A DNA stretch of 62,514 nt from Marinomonas agarivorans (GTDB lineage: Bacteria > Pseudomonadota > Gammaproteobacteria > Pseudomonadales > Marinomonadaceae). This document shows, in pieces, positions 43,533 through 52,937 of this stretch. Numbering within the stretch: the stretch's first letter is position 1; the number at the start of each line of letters is the position of its first letter. The notes below the pieces were generated by a model, which searched no databases, was not told the DNA's origin, and saw only the letters and a list, made by a program, of their open reading frames with translations. Made by a program: the position numbers and the translations under genes. The DNA lies in assembly GCA_002173415.2 (NCBI GenBank), contig NHNK02000018.1, forward strand, positions 1-62,514, given 5' to 3'.

Positions 43533-44435
43533 TTATTCTTGATTTGAAAGGCTGTAAACATAGGCAGAAACAATATGTACTTTGTCTTCACCTAAAATCT
43601 CTTTCCATGCAGGCATTTGTCCAGCTCTGCCGTTCCGCAAAGTCTGTTTTATATTTTGCTCTGTGCCACCATATAACCAAATGTTATCGGTTAAGTTTGG
43701 TGCGCCGAATAGTTTGTTGCCTTTTCCGTCCTGTCCGTGACAAGCAACGCAATTGGTCGTAAAGAGTTGTTTGCCTTCGTCAAGTACGCTTGTGTCAGTC
43801 GCTTGGCCAGATAGATCCATAACGTATTGAGCTACTTTATGAATGCCATTCTCGCCTAAAGAGGCACCCCAAGCAGGCATTGCTGCTACACGACCATCCA
43901 AAATAGTGGTTTTAATTTCGTGCGCTGCACCACCGTAAAGCCAATCATTATCAGTAAGATTAGGAAAACCATAACCTCCAGTTGCAGCTGACCCATGACA
44001 GATTGCGCAATTGTTTGAATAAAGACGCTGGCCTAATCTCATTGCTTGATCATCTTGACTCAGAGTCTCGATATCAGTACTCGCGTATTTCGCAAAGATA
44101 GGGCCAAACTCTTGCTCAGCCTTAGCAACTTCACGCTCATATTGATTGATCTGGGTCCAACCTAGTAGACCTTTAAAATTGCCTAAGCCAGGGTAAAGGG
44201 CTAAATAGACTAAGGAAAAAACCACAAGAATAACAAACTTCCAATACCACCAGCGTGGAAGAGGGTTGTCTAATTCTTCGATTCCATCATATACGTGACC
44301 AGTAGTTTCTACTTTCTCTGTATTTGAAGGCTTGTGTCCTTTGCGAACACTAGCGAGTAACCAATAGGAGCCAAAAACTGAGCCTAGTGTTAAAACAATT
44401 ACCCAGCCACTCCAAAAAGAGCTTAATTCATTCAT
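43533..44435 (-). CDS. ccoP: Cytochrome cbb3 oxidase subunit III, CcoP (dihaem cytochrome c)
   Basis: The 300-residue protein has membrane helices near the start and at residues 65-85 (WWYWKFVILVVFSLVYLALYPGLG), then two class I c-type haem motifs, CAICHGS and CVACHGQ, with Met ligands in MPAWGASLG and MPAWKEILG. DELDNPLPRWW-like EELDNPLPRWWYW is characteristic for CcoP. It brings electrons from soluble cytochromes to CcoO. Its ATG overlaps the ccoQ stop (ATGA). Confidence 0.96.
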   Translation of the reverse strand: MNELSSFWSGWVIVLTLGSVFGSYWLLASVRKGHKPSNTEKVETTGHVYDGIEELDNPLPRWWYWKFVILVVFSLVYLALYPGLGNFKGLLGWTQINQYEREVAKAEQEFGPIFAKYASTDIETLSQDDQAMRLGQRLYSNNCAICHGSAATGGYGFPNLTDNDWLYGGAAHEIKTTILDGRVAAMPAWGASLGENGIHKVAQYVMDLSGQATDTSVLDEGKQLFTTNCVACHGQDGKGNKLFGAPNLTDNIWLYGGTEQNIKQTLRNGRAGQMPAWKEILGEDKVHIVSAYVYSLSNQE

Positions 44436-44608
44436 TTTTGTTCATTCTCCAATGTTTGCTTGTGGAGTAGGTCATCATCTTCATCAGCGAAAGGGATGTT
44501 TGCCGCTTCGTTTATATTGTCCTTGTTGTAAATAACCCAAACAATGACGGCGATAAAAGCTAAAAAAGCTAAAACGGTGGCTATCGCTCTTAGTGCGTTG
44601 ATGTCCAT
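44432..44608 (-). CDS. ccoQ: Cytochrome cbb3 oxidase subunit CcoQ
   Basis: A 58-residue protein too short for many ORF filters. Start ATG 44608 has GAGGAG seven bases upstream. One membrane helix (LRAIATVLAFLAFIAVIVWVIY) follows MDINA, then an acidic tail (ADEDDDLLH), as in CcoQ/FixQ. It stabilises the oxidase. The stop overlaps ccoP ATG by four bases (ATGA). Confidence 0.92.
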   Translation of the reverse strand: MDINALRAIATVLAFLAFIAVIVWVIYNKDNINEAANIPFADEDDDLLHKQTLENEQK

Positions 44609-44619
44609 ACTTTGCTCCT

Positions 44620-45222
44620 CTAGTGCTTGATGATCGTGCCTAGTTGTTGTAAGTAAGCAACCAGTGCGTCGATTTCACGCTTGCCTCGCACATCATCTTT
44701 GGCATTGGTTATTTGCTCATCAGTAAATGGTACGCCAACTTTACGCAAGGCGATCATTTTATCAGCGGTTTTGTTACCGTCGATTTTTTTAGAGAATAAC
44801 CATGGGAAAGCAGGCATATTTGACTCAGGAACAACATCTCTTGGGTTGTATAAATGGGCACGATGCCATTCATCGCTATAACGACCACCTACGCGAGCTA
44901 AGTCTGGACCTGTACGCTTTGATCCCCACAAAAACGGGTGATCATAAACAGATTCACCTGCAACACTGTAAGGTCCGTAACGTTCTGTTTCGGCGCGAAA
45001 CGGACGAATCATTTGCGAATGACAACCAACACACCCTTCACGGATGTAGATATCACGCCCTTCAAGCTGCAATGCTGTTAGTGGTCTTAGATTTTCCACT
45101 GGTTTTGTGGTTGATTGCATAAAAAACAAAGGGATGATTTCTACTAGAGCACCAAAACTGATAGCTACTATGATTAGAGCTATCATTAGCCCTATATTTT
45201 TTTCAATTATTTCGTGACGCAT
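44620..45222 (-). CDS. ccoO: Cytochrome cbb3 oxidase subunit II, CcoO
   Basis: The 200-residue protein has one N-terminal membrane helix ([26 protein letters not shown]), [38 protein letters not shown] with the haem-binding CVGCH, and [20 protein letters not shown]. These are standard CcoO hallmarks. It is the monohaem subunit next to CcoN. Length is normal. Confidence 0.96.
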   Translation of the reverse strand: MRHEIIEKNIGLMIALIIVAISFGALVEIIPLFFMQSTTKPVENLRPLTALQLEGRDIYIREGCVGCHSQMIRPFRAETERYGPYSVAGESVYDHPFLWGSKRTGPDLARVGGRYSDEWHRAHLYNPRDVVPESNMPAFPWLFSKKIDGNKTADKMIALRKVGVPFTDEQITNAKDDVRGKREIDALVAYLQQLGTIIKH

Positions 45223-45233
45223 TGATCGGCCCC

Positions 45234-46673
45234 TTATGCTGCTTGAGTTGTGCCGACAAGCTCAGCGTTTTGTTGCTTACTGGCACGTATTGTTAAGTAT
45301 GAGTTAACTGCCATGAGGATCATTCCAGCAAGGAACAGACCGCCACCAATGGCGCGAACTCCCCACCCTGGAACACTGGCATCAACAGATTCAACAAAAC
45401 TATATGTTAGTGAGCCATCATTGTTGAACGCGCGCCACATTAGCCCTTGCATAATGCCGTTTACCCACATTGAAGCGATATAAAGTACGGTGCCTATTGT
45501 TGCTAACCAAAAATGAATATTGATTAGTCTTACTGAGTACATTTCACCCATCTTGCGGCCAAATACAACAGGTAGCATGTGATAAACAGCACCAATACTA
45601 ACCATAGCAACCCAACCAAGAGCACCAGCGTGTACGTGACCAATTGTCCAGTCAGTATAGTGTGATAGGGCGTTTACTGTTTTGATTGCCATCATCGGAC
45701 CTTCAAATGTTGACATACCATAGAAAGATAATGAGACAACTAAGAAGCGTAGGATTGGGTCTGTGCGCAATTTATGCCATGCGCCTGATAGGGTCATGAC
45801 ACCATTAATCATACCACCCCATGATGGCGCTAAAAGGATCAGTGACATAATCATGCCTACACTTTGAGTCCACTCAGGTAAAGCTGTGTAATGTAAGTGA
45901 TGAGGTCCAGCCCAAATATAAAGAGATATTAACGCCCAAAAGTGAACAATAGACAAACGATATGAAAATACAGGTCGACCAGTTTGTTTTGGAACAAAAT
46001 AGTACATCATGCCAAGGAAACCAGCAGTTAGGAAAAAGCCTACAGCATTGTGTCCGTACCACCACTGAACCATGGCATCTACAGCGCCAGAGTAAACAGA
46101 GTAGGATTTTAGTGTGCTGACAGGCACAGAAAGACTATTAAAAATGTGTAGTACAGCCACAGTTACGATGAAAGCACCGTAGAACCAGTTAGCAACATAA
46201 ATATGTTGCATTTTTCGTTGCATAATCGTTCCAAAAAATACAACGGCATAAGCAACCCATACTAAGGTGATTAAAATGTCAATTGGCCATTCAAGCTCAG
46301 CATATTCTTTAACCTGAGTGTAACCAAGAGGTAAAGTGATTGCGGCAGAGACTAAAACGGCTTGCCAGCCCCAGAATACAAAGCTTGCTAACGTGTCGGA
46401 AAATAGCCTAGCTTGAGTAGTGCGCTGTACAACAAAGAAGGATGTTGCAAATAGTGCGCAGCCACCGAAACCAAAGATAACGGCATTGGTATGCAATGGA
46501 CGTAAACGACCAAAGTGTAGATATTCAATTCCTGCAAAAATTTCAGGGAATACAAGTTGGGACGCAATTAGTACACCTAATCCCATTCCGATAATGCCCC
46601 AAACAACTGTCATGATGGTGAATGCACGCACCACACTGTAGTTATAGGTAGGATGATCAAAAGTTGAGCTCAT
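45234..46673 (-). CDS. ccoN: Cytochrome cbb3 oxidase catalytic subunit I, CcoN
   Basis: The 479-residue membrane protein has about 12 helices with haem/Cu His ligands, including [41 protein letters not shown] and [20 protein letters not shown]. These match CcoN, the high-affinity oxygen-reducing subunit. ATG 46673 is chosen over GTG 46685 because GGAAG sits five bases upstream. It is first in ccoNOQP; the Anr/FNR gene 8 kb away is the usual regulator. Confidence 0.97.
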   Translation of the reverse strand: MSSTFDHPTYNYSVVRAFTIMTVVWGIIGMGLGVLIASQLVFPEIFAGIEYLHFGRLRPLHTNAVIFGFGGCALFATSFFVVQRTTQARLFSDTLASFVFWGWQAVLVSAAITLPLGYTQVKEYAELEWPIDILITLVWVAYAVVFFGTIMQRKMQHIYVANWFYGAFIVTVAVLHIFNSLSVPVSTLKSYSVYSGAVDAMVQWWYGHNAVGFFLTAGFLGMMYYFVPKQTGRPVFSYRLSIVHFWALISLYIWAGPHHLHYTALPEWTQSVGMIMSLILLAPSWGGMINGVMTLSGAWHKLRTDPILRFLVVSLSFYGMSTFEGPMMAIKTVNALSHYTDWTIGHVHAGALGWVAMVSIGAVYHMLPVVFGRKMGEMYSVRLINIHFWLATIGTVLYIASMWVNGIMQGLMWRAFNNDGSLTYSFVESVDASVPGWGVRAIGGGLFLAGMILMAVNSYLTIRASKQQNAELVGTTQAA

Positions 46674-46914
46674 AGTTTCTTCCACAATCCACGTTGAGTG
46701 ATTGACCTCGTTATTAATGACATAAGCATAGAACTAGTAACAATTTTTGTACGCTTCCAATTAAAAAGTTGTTCACTTTAAATGAGAAAAGACCAACATG
46801 TTACTAAGGCTATGGCTATAAAAACTAGCTTTTATATTCTAAGGGGTTTCATTTTTTTTTGCTATTGGAGTAGTTTGTTTTTAATGGTTTTTCTTTGCTT
46901 TAGGACAGTTTTTT
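46674..46914. other. Divergent region ahead of ccoN and the hydrolase gene
   Basis: The 241 bases between the divergent ccoN and alpha/beta-hydrolase genes contain no ORF. I looked for TTGAT-N4-ATCAA and found no perfect FNR/Anr box; partial half-sites such as TTGAG and TTGAC occur near 46693-46707. Confidence 0.4.
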
Positions 46915-47508
46915 ATGAATGAAAATGTTTTTTTTATGGCACATGGAGCGGGTAGAGGGCACGACAGCGACTTTTTGCGACATTTTTCTGCGTCATTTTG
47001 TCGCATAATGGGGATGACTTATGTGCCCGTTACGTTTGAGTATATGCAACTTGTTGAGAGAACGGGTAAGCTTCGCCCACCGCCAGCTTTTGATGTGTTG
47101 GTAAAAGAGTTTCAGCAGTTAGTCGAGACAAAATTTACGTCCGAAGAAAAAGTCATTCTTGCCGGTAAATCAATGGGAGGGCGTATAGTAGCTCAACTCT
47201 CAGATAATAGTCGTGTTGCTGGGATTGTTTGTTTTGGTTTTCCATTTTATCAGCAGGGGAATACTGAAAAACACCGTTTATCTTTTTTAGAAGGCTTAAC
47301 AAAACCATGTTTGATATTTCAGGGAACAAGAGACCGCTTTGGAAAGCCTGAGTGGGTGGAGCAGCAAACATTGCCCGAATTGGTTGATATGTGTTGGATT
47401 GAAGGTGCTGACCATGATTTTCATATGTTAAAAAGACAAAATACCAATACGGCGCAGGTTATTGAAACAATGTTATATCAATTGAAGTTTTGGCTTGAGC
47501 GACTTTAA
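46915..47508 (+). CDS. Alpha/beta hydrolase of the KANL3/TEX30 type
   Basis: The 197-residue protein has FMAHGAGRG (oxyanion region), the nucleophile elbow GKSMGGR with Ser, Asp in FQGTRDRFGKP and His in GADHDFHM, giving a complete Ser-Asp-His triad. The family (KANL3/TEX30-like, DUF domain) is a cytoplasmic hydrolase group of unclear substrate. No signal peptide. tusA follows 51 bases later. Confidence 0.83.
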   Translation: MNENVFFMAHGAGRGHDSDFLRHFSASFCRIMGMTYVPVTFEYMQLVERTGKLRPPPAFDVLVKEFQQLVETKFTSEEKVILAGKSMGGRIVAQLSDNSRVAGIVCFGFPFYQQGNTEKHRLSFLEGLTKPCLIFQGTRDRFGKPEWVEQQTLPELVDMCWIEGADHDFHMLKRQNTNTAQVIETMLYQLKFWLERL

Positions 47509-47559
47509 ATGTTGTGTGGTTTTGAGTGCGTTTTTTAGAAAGTAGGTAAAGAGGAGCGT

Positions 47560-47790
47560 ATGGAATTTGATGCAGAGTTAGATGCTCAAGGGTTATATTG
47601 CCCTGAACCAATCATGATGTTGCATGTTGAGATGAGAAAGTTGCAAGCTGCGCAAGTGTTGAAAGTGATAGCAACAGATCCATCAACTGAAAGGGATATT
47701 ACGAAATTTTGCCAATTTTTAGGGCATGAGCTTTTATCCATAAAAAAGGAAGAGGGTATATTGTGGTTTTGGATTAAGAAAAAAGACTAA
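47560..47790 (+). CDS. tusA: TusA-like sulfur carrier
   Basis: The 76-residue protein has LDAQGLYCPEPIMMLHVEMRKLQ with the conserved CPEP Cys, then VIATDPSTERDITKFCQFLGHELLSI, the TusA fold. GAGGAG is six bases before the ATG. TusA carries persulfide for tRNA thiolation and other sulfur transfer. YedF and other TusA relatives cannot be excluded, but the spacing and length fit TusA. Confidence 0.88.
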   Translation: MEFDAELDAQGLYCPEPIMMLHVEMRKLQAAQVLKVIATDPSTERDITKFCQFLGHELLSIKKEEGILWFWIKKKD

Positions 47791-47999
47791 AAATTATTAC
47801 TAATATTATTTTTCTTGTATGGTTCTTCTTATAAAAAACAATAAGCTAAAACTTAAAAAAAATAGCGTTGACAAGAGTTTGTTTAGCGTGCAATTATTTA
47901 AAAAGATCACTGAGTAGGTCTACTTTTACTTAGCAGTTGCTTTATTAGTGGCCACTTTTAATAGTTGCTTTTAGTAGTCACTTTGTGAATAAAACATGT

Positions 48000-48091
48000 T
48001 AGTCGGGGTGCTCAAACTGAGCTGAGACTGAGATCAATTCTCTAAACCCGTTGAACCTGAACCAGTTAATACTGGCGTAGGGAACTGGCTA
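48000..48091 (+). ncRNA. TPP (THI-box) riboswitch
   Basis: TCGGGGTGCTC, CTGAGACTGAGA and the strongly conserved ACCCGTTGAACCTGA and GGCGTAGGGAACTGG are present in the right order. P1 can form from TAGTC (48000-48004) and GGCTA (48087-48091). It precedes thiD by 134 bases and should repress the thiamine operon when thiamine pyrophosphate is bound. Confidence 0.95.
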
Positions 48092-48202
48092 TCCTATCTT
48101 TGATACAATTAATGACTTGATGCAAATGCAGACATCATGCTTGCTAATCTAGTATCAATGAATCAAGTTTTCTCAATATTGATTTGAGTATTGCTTGTTA
48201 GG

Positions 48203-48220
48203 CTCCAGTTTCTGATGGAG
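48203..48220 (+). promoter_or_regulatory. Hairpin that sequesters the thiD ribosome binding site
   Basis: CTCCA (48203-48207) pairs with TGGAG (48216-48220), which is the thiD Shine-Dalgarno sequence. This supports translation control by the TPP riboswitch. Upstream there are two interleaved dyads (TTGATAC/GTATCAA and ACTTGAT/ATCAAGT). Confidence 0.65.
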
Positions 48221-48225
48221 AGTCT

Positions 48226-49113
48226 ATGCAAATACTTAAATCACAAACTAACTCATACCCCATTGCTTTGACGATTGCCGGTTCCGATAGTGGAGGCGCT
48301 GCAGGCATTCAAGCGGATATTAAAACCATGTCGGCAACGGGCAGCTATGCTTGTTCTGCGGTGACGGCATTAACGGCTCAAAACACACTAGGTGTTGATG
48401 CCATAATGGCAGTTGAACCAGATTTTGTAACCGCGCAACTTGACAGTGTTTTTTCCGATTTAAACATTCAGGCCGTAAAAATAGGCATGCTTGCGAACAC
48501 AGAAATTATCGAAGCAGTTGCCCAATCTCTAATTAAATATCAGCCTAAATATACCGTGTTAGACCCTGTTATGGTTGCAACTAGTGGTGATTTACTTCTT
48601 GATACCAATTCAATAAATGCCTTAATCACGCACCTTCTGCCTATGGCAAATGTAATTACGCCCAATGTTCATGAGGCGCTTGTGTTGCTTGGCTACCCAC
48701 AATCAAAATTCCCCATAAATCAAAAGCAATGCTCACTATTGGCGCAAAAGCTTTTGCAATTGAATTGCAAGAATGTGCTTCTCAAGGGCGGACATTTAAG
48801 TTCTATGGATAGCACAGATATTTTGTGTAATGAATATGAAAGTTTGTCTTTTTCAGCCACAAGAATTCAGTCTAAAAATACACATGGTTCAGGGTGTTCA
48901 TTGGCGTCTGCTTTAACCAGTTACCTTGCTCAAGGTTATGACTTAAAAGCTGCCATTACACTAGCAAAGCATTATGTATGGCACGCTATAGCAGCTTCTA
49001 ATGAGCTCAATGTAGGTCAAGGGTCAGGGCCACTTCATCATTTCTACAATCCTGAAACTAAACAAAAGCATGAAATTTTAGTAACAAAAAATCGATCAGT
49101 GTGTATCGGTTGA
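48226..49113 (+). CDS. thiD: Hydroxymethylpyrimidine/phosphomethylpyrimidine kinase
   Basis: The 295-residue protein has ALTIAGSDSGGAAGIQADIKTMSA, AVKIGMLAN, LDPVMVATSGDLLL, ITPNVHEA, LLKGGH and the anion-hole motif NTHGSGCSLASALTSYLAQG. It makes HMP-PP from HMP in two phosphorylations. GGAG is five bases before the ATG within the riboswitch-controlled hairpin. It is the first gene of the thiamine operon. Length is normal for single-domain ThiD. Confidence 0.96.
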   Translation: MQILKSQTNSYPIALTIAGSDSGGAAGIQADIKTMSATGSYACSAVTALTAQNTLGVDAIMAVEPDFVTAQLDSVFSDLNIQAVKIGMLANTEIIEAVAQSLIKYQPKYTVLDPVMVATSGDLLLDTNSINALITHLLPMANVITPNVHEALVLLGYPQSKFPINQKQCSLLAQKLLQLNCKNVLLKGGHLSSMDSTDILCNEYESLSFSATRIQSKNTHGSGCSLASALTSYLAQGYDLKAAITLAKHYVWHAIAASNELNVGQGSGPLHHFYNPETKQKHEILVTKNRSVCIG

Positions 49114-49160
49114 GAATGATAATTGAACGTTTTTTGTAATCAAAAACAATAGGCAAGAGT

Positions 49161-49928
49161 TTGAATTACTCCATTGAAGCCAGTCTGCGTTATCACAGTT
49201 CATTGCCACATATTTATCAAGAAATGCAGTTTTTTGTACCTGAGGGAAAAATCACCTGCATTCTGGGGGAAAGTGGCTGCGGCAAGTCCAGCTTACTCAA
49301 ACAAATAGCTGGTATTGTGGAGCGTGCCAATGTGAATCATTTGCGTGTTGTAAATGATAAAGGCCGAGAAATTAGTGCAAATAACTTGATATCTTATATG
49401 GGGCAAAGTGACCTCTTAATGCCATGGTTAAGCGTACTTGATAACGTGTTACTAAGTTTTGATCTTAAGAGGCCTTTCTTCAGTAAAAAGTCTCATAACA
49501 ATAGTGCTTTGCATGAACAAGCTCTGTATTTATTAAAAGAGCTGGGTGTTGGTGATATTGCCAATAAGCACCCAGATCAGCTGTCTGGAGGGACTAGGCA
49601 ACGCGTCGCTTTAGCAAGAACATTAATACAGAATAAGCCAATTGTTTTAATGGACGAACCTTTTTCTGCGCTTGATGCAGTAACGAGATACTCACTACAA
49701 AATTTAGCAGCAGCTAAGTTAAAAAATAAGACTGTATTGTTAATCACTCATGATCCTCAAGAGGCATTACGCCTTGGGGAGAATGTTCTTGTCTTTTCGA
49801 AAAAAGGCAAGAACACACCATTGCTGACAAGGTTCGATTTACCTAATTCATCCATTCCTAGAGGTATTAATTCTGACTTTGGGAAATGGGAGGAAAAGTT
49901 GTTGAAAAAATTAGGTGTAATCCGATGA
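49161..49928 (+). CDS. thiZ: ThiZ-type ABC transporter ATPase for a thiamine precursor
   Basis: The 255-residue protein has Walker A GESGCGKSS, Q-loop YMGQSDLLMPWLSV, signature LSGGTRQRVALARTL, Walker B IVLMDEPFSALD and switch His THD. Start is TTG 49161, with AGG just upstream; it overlaps thiX by four bases. Together with the downstream permease and NMT1-type binding protein it matches ThiXYZ importers of HMP-like pyrimidines (for example formylaminopyrimidine). Substrate is inferred from the operon. Confidence 0.88.
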   Translation: MNYSIEASLRYHSSLPHIYQEMQFFVPEGKITCILGESGCGKSSLLKQIAGIVERANVNHLRVVNDKGREISANNLISYMGQSDLLMPWLSVLDNVLLSFDLKRPFFSKKSHNNSALHEQALYLLKELGVGDIANKHPDQLSGGTRQRVALARTLIQNKPIVLMDEPFSALDAVTRYSLQNLAAAKLKNKTVLLITHDPQEALRLGENVLVFSKKGKNTPLLTRFDLPNSSIPRGINSDFGKWEEKLLKKLGVIR

Positions 49929-50689
49929 TTCTTGCTGGGAAAAGTATCTTTATAAGATGCTGTGTTATGAGTGGTTTCTTACTAAGTGTGTGGGAAGTTT
50001 TTACTTTAATTTCTGGCATCCCCAGTTTTATTCTGCCTTCGCCTAGTCAAATTTTTAGCGCGTTAACTCACACATATTCGCTGCTTATTTTCCATTCGTT
50101 AGTGACTTTTTCTGAGATAGTAATAGGGCTGGTTTTAGGTTGCCTCATTGGTGTTTTACTTGCTCTTAACATGTTGCTATTTCAGTTTTTCCGTTACTGG
50201 CTCCTACCTGTTGTTCTATTTAGCCAAGCAATTCCTGTTTTTGCGATTGCACCAATTCTGGTTCTTTGGCTCGGCTATGGCCTGATGTCTAAGGTTATGA
50301 TGTCGGCAATTATTATTTTCTTTCCTATTTTGATGACGACATTTGATGGTCTTCGTTATACCTCACCAGACTACCTAAATTTGGCCAAAACAATGGGGGC
50401 GAATAATTGGCAAATCTTGTTAAGAATTCGCCTTCCCGCTGCATTGCCTTCATTTGCCTCTGGTTTAAGAGTCGCAGTAGTGATAGCGCCTATTGGTGCC
50501 GTGATAGGTGAGTGGGTTGGTGCCAGTGCTGGCTTGGGATATTACATGCTACACAGCAATGCACGTATGCAAACAGCGGATATGTTTGCTGCACTGTTTA
50601 TTTTAGCCACATTTTCAATACTGCTTTATTACCTGACTGATTTCGTTCTTAAACGGTTTGTTTATTGGACGACAGAATCGACAAAATAA
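49925..50689 (+). CDS. thiX: ThiX-type ABC transporter permease
   Basis: The 254-residue protein has about six membrane helices and the BPD-type EAA-like loop (MGANNWQILLRIRLPAALPSFASGLRVAVVIAPIGAVIGEW). It begins at ATG 49925, overlapping the thiZ stop (ATGA). Protein family BPD_transp_1, as in ssuC/thiX. It is the membrane channel of the importer. Confidence 0.88.
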   Translation: MILAGKSIFIRCCVMSGFLLSVWEVFTLISGIPSFILPSPSQIFSALTHTYSLLIFHSLVTFSEIVIGLVLGCLIGVLLALNMLLFQFFRYWLLPVVLFSQAIPVFAIAPILVLWLGYGLMSKVMMSAIIIFFPILMTTFDGLRYTSPDYLNLAKTMGANNWQILLRIRLPAALPSFASGLRVAVVIAPIGAVIGEWVGASAGLGYYMLHSNARMQTADMFAALFILATFSILLYYLTDFVLKRFVYWTTESTK

Positions 50690-50717
50690 AAACGACAACT
50701 TAATGAGGATAAAAATT

Positions 50718-51656
50718 ATGCATGTTGCATTTAAGCCTATTTTGCTTTCTTTGTTACTGGCGACTTTTTCTATCAATCTAAAAGCGCACCAGACGGTTAC
50801 ATTGATGCTTGACTGGTTTGTAAATCCAGATCACGCCCCTTTGATTGTTGCATTACAAAAAGGCCTGTTTGAACAACAAGGGTTAAATGTTGTGATTCAA
50901 GAGCCGTCCGACCCAAGTTTGCCACCAAAACTAGTTGCTGCGGGCCAAGTTGATCTTGCTGTTTCTTACCAACCTCAACTGATTCAAGACGTTGCTGTCG
51001 GACTGCCGCTTGTCAGAATTTCAACCTTAATAGGTACGCCGCTCAATACCTTGATCGTGTTAAAAAACAGCAGTATTAACAATATCTCCGACCTTAAAGG
51101 CAAGACAATAGGTGTCGCTATTGCGGGGGGAGTAAGTGAAGCAACAATCAATGCCATGTTAATGACATCGGGAATTTCATTACAGGATGTAAAAACGATC
51201 AATGTTGGGTGGGGGTTGGCTAGCTCATTGGCCTCTAAAAAGGTGGATGCTATCTATGGTGGTTATCGTAATTTTGAGCTGCACCAGTTAGCAGAAGAAG
51301 GCATGCAAGGGCGAGCATTTTTTGTCGAAGAAGAAGGTGTGCCTCCCTATGATGAACTTATTGTCATTGCTAAGAAAAATGATATATCGCCTTTAACCAT
51401 CAAAAAGTTCAATAAGGCTTTGGAGCTAGCAACCCAGTATTTAGTCAACCATCCTGATGAAGCATGGGAATTATTTGTTTCTTATAAGGCCGATTTAAAT
51501 ACAAAGCTAAATCGTCTTGCTTGGCAAGATACGTTAGTACGTTTCGCATTACGTCCTGCTGCTATCGATATTCAACGCTATGAAGAATACGCACTTTTTC
51601 TGCATGACGCAGGGGTGATACAAGACATTCCACTAAGTTCAATTTATTTACCTTAA
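50718..51656 (+). CDS. thiY: ThiY-type periplasmic pyrimidine-precursor-binding protein
   Basis: The 312-residue protein starts at ATG 50718, preceded by AGGA. A signal peptide (MHVAFKPILLSLLLATFSINLKA) is followed by VTLMLDWFVNPDHAPLIVALQKGLFEQQGLNV, the NMT1/THI5-like motif seen in ThiY. It also has GKTIGVAIAGGVSEATI and VGWGLASSLASKKVDAIYGGYRNFE. It delivers an HMP precursor to ThiXZ. Upstream ATG 50658 lies inside thiX and is not needed. Confidence 0.9.
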   Translation: MHVAFKPILLSLLLATFSINLKAHQTVTLMLDWFVNPDHAPLIVALQKGLFEQQGLNVVIQEPSDPSLPPKLVAAGQVDLAVSYQPQLIQDVAVGLPLVRISTLIGTPLNTLIVLKNSSINNISDLKGKTIGVAIAGGVSEATINAMLMTSGISLQDVKTINVGWGLASSLASKKVDAIYGGYRNFELHQLAEEGMQGRAFFVEEEGVPPYDELIVIAKKNDISPLTIKKFNKALELATQYLVNHPDEAWELFVSYKADLNTKLNRLAWQDTLVRFALRPAAIDIQRYEEYALFLHDAGVIQDIPLSSIYLP

Positions 51657-51669
51657 AAGGATTGTTGTT

Positions 51670-51933
51670 ATGGGGAGTGTAGCAATGCTGAATAACCCTC
51701 AAACAAAAAAAGAAAATATATACCAATCGTGGATCGAAACCTACGGCGGTCAAGAATTTTCAAATTTTGCTTTACAGCAAATGCTCACCCTAGAAAACCT
51801 TTTATGTGAAGTGCCAAAAAACTCCCATAGTTGGCAGAAATTGCAAACTATTTTCCGTATAGCGACCAAAATGGAGACGGCTTTTTGGCGGCAAGGCTTG
51901 GATTCAATTTTGAACGATCAGGACCTTCTATGA
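51670..51933 (+). CDS. Stand-alone TenA C-terminal fragment
   Basis: The 87-residue ORF aligns with the last third of TenA (thiaminase II / aminopyrimidine aminohydrolase): YQSWIETYGGQEFSNFALQQM mirrors the TenA YQKWIGTYGGDWF stretch, and IFRIATKMETAFWRQG mirrors the C-terminal Y-x-E-x-x-FW motif whose Glu is catalytic in B. subtilis TenA. The N-terminal two-thirds with the catalytic Cys is absent; thiY ends 13 bases before. It overlaps thiO by four bases (ATGA) and ATG 51685 has the better ribosome binding site (GGGAG). Either a decayed tenA or a free-standing helper domain. Confidence 0.78.
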   Translation: MGSVAMLNNPQTKKENIYQSWIETYGGQEFSNFALQQMLTLENLLCEVPKNSHSWQKLQTIFRIATKMETAFWRQGLDSILNDQDLL

Positions 51934-52937
51934 AAGTTATTGTGATTGGAGCGGGCGTTATGGGGCTAACCCTAGCGACTGAACTTGATAATAGGGGCGT
52001 ATTAGTAGAAATCTACGAAAGAGGCTGCTCTGTAGGAGATAAAGCCTGCTCTTGGTTGGCAGGAGGAATGTTAGCGCCTTGGTGTGAAAGAGAGAATGCG
52101 CCATTGGCGGTGCAACAGTACGGTAAAAAGTCCTATCAATGGTGGCGTAACTATTTACAGAAAGAGGGAGACTTGTATGCAAATGGCACATTGGTTATTG
52201 CCCAGTCTAGGGACAGGCAAGAGCTTCTTCGCTTTAGTCGACGTACTGAAAATTTTGAATGGCTTGACGGTGAAGCATTGAGAGACTTAGAGCCAGATTT
52301 AGCAGATCGCTTCTCTCGATCTTTGTACTTTGCCGATGAAGGGCATTTGAATCCTAGAACTTCATTGCAATTTTTAGTTGAACGTCTGCAAAAAAAGGGG
52401 GTTGCTATTCACTTTAATTCAATGGTTGATCCCAAAAGCTTCTCTCAAGACATAGTCGTTGATTGTCGAGGCATAAAAAGTAAAGAAGACTGGAATGGCA
52501 TACGCGGTGTGCGCGGGGAGATGTTAATTATAAAAACAGAAGAGGTAACATTTCAGCGGCCAATACGACTGCTGCATCCTCGCTTCCCTCTTTATCTTGT
52601 TCCGCGAAAAGAAGGGCAGTTTATGGTTGGTGCAACCATGATTGAAAGTGAAAAACGACACAGTGTGACAGTACGGTCAATGCTTGAATTGCTTGGTTCT
52701 GCTTATGCTATTCATCCCGCATTTGCAGAAGCAGAAATAGTCGAAACAGGTTGTGATGTACGCCCCGCATTTCCTGACAATCTACCCAGAATAAAACAAG
52801 AAAAAAATATCTGGTCTATTAATGGCTTGTATCGTCATGGTTTCTTGCTAGCTCCTATCATGGCTGAAAAAGCAGCCAACGCCATACTCGACCAAAATTA
52901 TAAGTTGGAACAACTATATGAATATTCTTGTAAATAA
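51930..52937 (+). CDS. thiO: Glycine oxidase ThiO
   Basis: The 335-residue FAD-dependent enzyme starts MKVIVIGAGVMGLTLATELDNRG (dinucleotide-binding GxGxxG), has SWLAGGMLAPWCERE, VDCRGIKSKEDWNGIRGVRGEML and SINGLYRHGFLLAPIMAEKAANAIL, all typical of ThiO/DAO. It makes dehydroglycine from glycine for the thiazole ring, in place of ThiH. ATG 51930 overlaps the tenA-fragment stop; the frame extending to 51831 is not needed. thiS overlaps its 3' end by 20 bases. Confidence 0.95.
   Translation: MKVIVIGAGVMGLTLATELDNRGVLVEIYERGCSVGDKACSWLAGGMLAPWCERENAPLAVQQYGKKSYQWWRNYLQKEGDLYANGTLVIAQSRDRQELLRFSRRTENFEWLDGEALRDLEPDLADRFSRSLYFADEGHLNPRTSLQFLVERLQKKGVAIHFNSMVDPKSFSQDIVVDCRGIKSKEDWNGIRGVRGEMLIIKTEEVTFQRPIRLLHPRFPLYLVPRKEGQFMVGATMIESEKRHSVTVRSMLELLGSAYAIHPAFAEAEIVETGCDVRPAFPDNLPRIKQEKNIWSINGLYRHGFLLAPIMAEKAANAILDQNYKLEQLYEYSCK

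Noticed and set aside
46674-46914. FNR/Anr box ahead of ccoN
   Set aside because: Only partial half-sites near 46693-46707, no match to TTGAT-N4-ATCAA.
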